Under the pieces are notes generated by a model, which worked only from the letters and a program-made list of their open reading frames with translations, searched no databases and was not told the DNA's origin. A stretch of 12,100 bases of DNA from UBA12403 sp043808565. Lineage in GTDB: Bacteria > Patescibacteriota > Patescibacteriia > UBA9934 > GWF2-40-263. How positions within the stretch are numbered: position 1 is the stretch's first letter; the number at the start of each line of letters is the position of its first letter. Position numbers and translations under genes: made by a program. Of the stretch, positions 11,832 through 12,100 are shown piece after piece. The stretch lies in the NCBI GenBank assembly GCA_043808565.1, contig JAZDEQ010000046.1, forward strand, positions 1 to 12,100, given 5' to 3'.

Positions 11832-11904
11832 GATCGTTCGCCTTGGGGCGATAACATTTGGATTATCTTGGTTGAAGCGAACGACCTTTTGGTTACGCCT
11901 AACC
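11832..11904 (-). promoter_or_regulatory. Structured 5' leader of the zinc-ribbon gene (candidate cis-acting RNA)
   Basis: Read 5'->3' on the minus strand: hairpin one, GGTTA/TAACC with loop GGCG (11891-11904); then a long stem, GGTCGTTCGCTT (11875-11886) with AAGGCGAACGATC (11832-11844), about 12 pairs with two wobbles. Inside it is a second hairpin, GATAA/TTATC (11850-11854 with 11863-11867). The stem ends 25 bases before the ATG. I do not recognise a known riboswitch class. Confidence 0.55.
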
Positions 11905-11922
11905 TCGGATAAACTTGCTCAT

Positions 11923-11951
11923 AGATTAGCACAAAACGATATTTTTGTCAA
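11923..11951 (-). promoter_or_regulatory. Promoter of the zinc-ribbon gene
   Basis: A consensus TTGACA (11946-11951), a 17-base spacer, then TAATCT (11923-11928) with a TG one base before it on the minus strand (extended -10). The expected start is near 11916, about 110 bases upstream of the ATG. Confidence 0.7.
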
Positions 11952-11983
11952 TCCCCTAAAGGAGACCGCTGCAAAACTCTTTT

Positions 11984-12005
11984 TTTGAAAATTTTTTCTT
12001 TCAAA
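11984..12005. repeat. A/T-rich hairpin upstream of the zinc-ribbon promoter
   Basis: TTTGAAA (11984-11990) and TTTCAAA (11999-12005) pair over 7 bp around an 8-base T-rich loop. It may be a weak terminator or simply A/T-rich filler. The stretch 11952-12100 otherwise shows no gene on either strand. Confidence 0.35.
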
Positions 12006-12020
12006 GTGGGAAGAAAAAAT

Positions 12021-12065
12021 AAAAAATAGCCTTTTTGTTTGTTTTAATCCCTATTTTAGAGGCTA
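12021..12065 (-). terminator. Possible terminator of a gene beyond the right edge
   Basis: On the minus strand TAGCCT (12060-12065) pairs with AGGCTA (12027-12032), followed at once by TTTTTTATTTTTT. The loop is long (27 bases), which weakens the case; the T tract supports it. Confidence 0.4.
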
Positions 12066-12088
12066 AATGACGATTAAATGGGGAAAGT

Positions 12089-12100
12089 AAAAAAGGCCTC
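12089..12100 (-). terminator. Right half of a probable terminator cut by the window edge
   Basis: On the minus strand the window begins GAGGCC followed by six T residues (12089-12094). This is what the 3' arm and U tract of a terminator look like; the other arm (GGCCTC) would lie just outside. Confidence 0.35.

Noticed and set aside
11875..11904. Known riboswitch classes (preQ1, fluoride, c-di-GMP) in the zinc-ribbon leader
   Set aside because: The conserved core bases that I remember for these classes are not there; only the general stem-loop layout is similar.
12004..12088. MraZ-type boxes (AGTGGGAAG and TGGGGAAAG)
   Set aside because: Only two loose matches about 75 bases apart, not the close direct repeats of known MraZ sites, and no mraZ gene is visible.

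Overview
This window looks like a piece of a small-genome bacterium of the Candidate Phyla Radiation (Patescibacteria). That is an inference from four things: an AT-leaning sequence, an ATP synthase operon with a very short delta subunit, spacers packed with palindromic repeats, and small proteins with start codons that mostly lack a Shine-Dalgarno sequence. TGA ends atpI and TAA or TAG end most other genes, so the standard bacterial code fits; the UGA=Gly code of Gracilibacteria/Absconditabacteria does not.

Almost everything is on the minus strand. From right to left: (i) 11807-12100 has no gene but holds terminator pieces, a good promoter and a structured leader for a 59-residue zinc-ribbon protein (11627-11806). 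(ii) A 39-residue, very basic protein lies on the plus strand (11390-11509), divergent from the next operon. (iii) A minus-strand operon runs: two unknown membrane proteins, leucyl aminopeptidase (M17), a DUF2000 protein and an S66 serine peptidase (11312 to 7511). It ends at a hairpin terminator (7383-7421) that also contains the promoter of the next operon. (iv) The F-type ATP synthase operon runs atpI/Z-like, atpB, atpE, atpF, atpH, atpA, atpG, atpD (7382 to 542). (v) Beyond atpD, where atpC is expected, there is a G-rich hairpin, a DUF559 nuclease-like gene and the tail of a converging plus-strand gene. No atpC is visible.

Together the genes cover a proton-coupled F1Fo ATP synthase (the c ring lacks the sodium-site residues), peptide breakdown (M17 and S66 peptidases) and small nucleic-acid- or zinc-binding proteins.

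The most unusual feature is not a gene. Every spacer of the atp operon carries an inverted or tandem repeat, from at least five sequence families. One is a 9-base minisatellite (consensus about GGGGNTTAA or GGGGNTGAA) seen in six arrays. One array lies in frame inside atpG, encoding a proline-rich tripeptide repeat, and another supplies the last codons and stop of atpI. A second family is a 79-108 bp palindrome present three times, one copy interrupted by a smaller hairpin that also occurs in frame in atpI.
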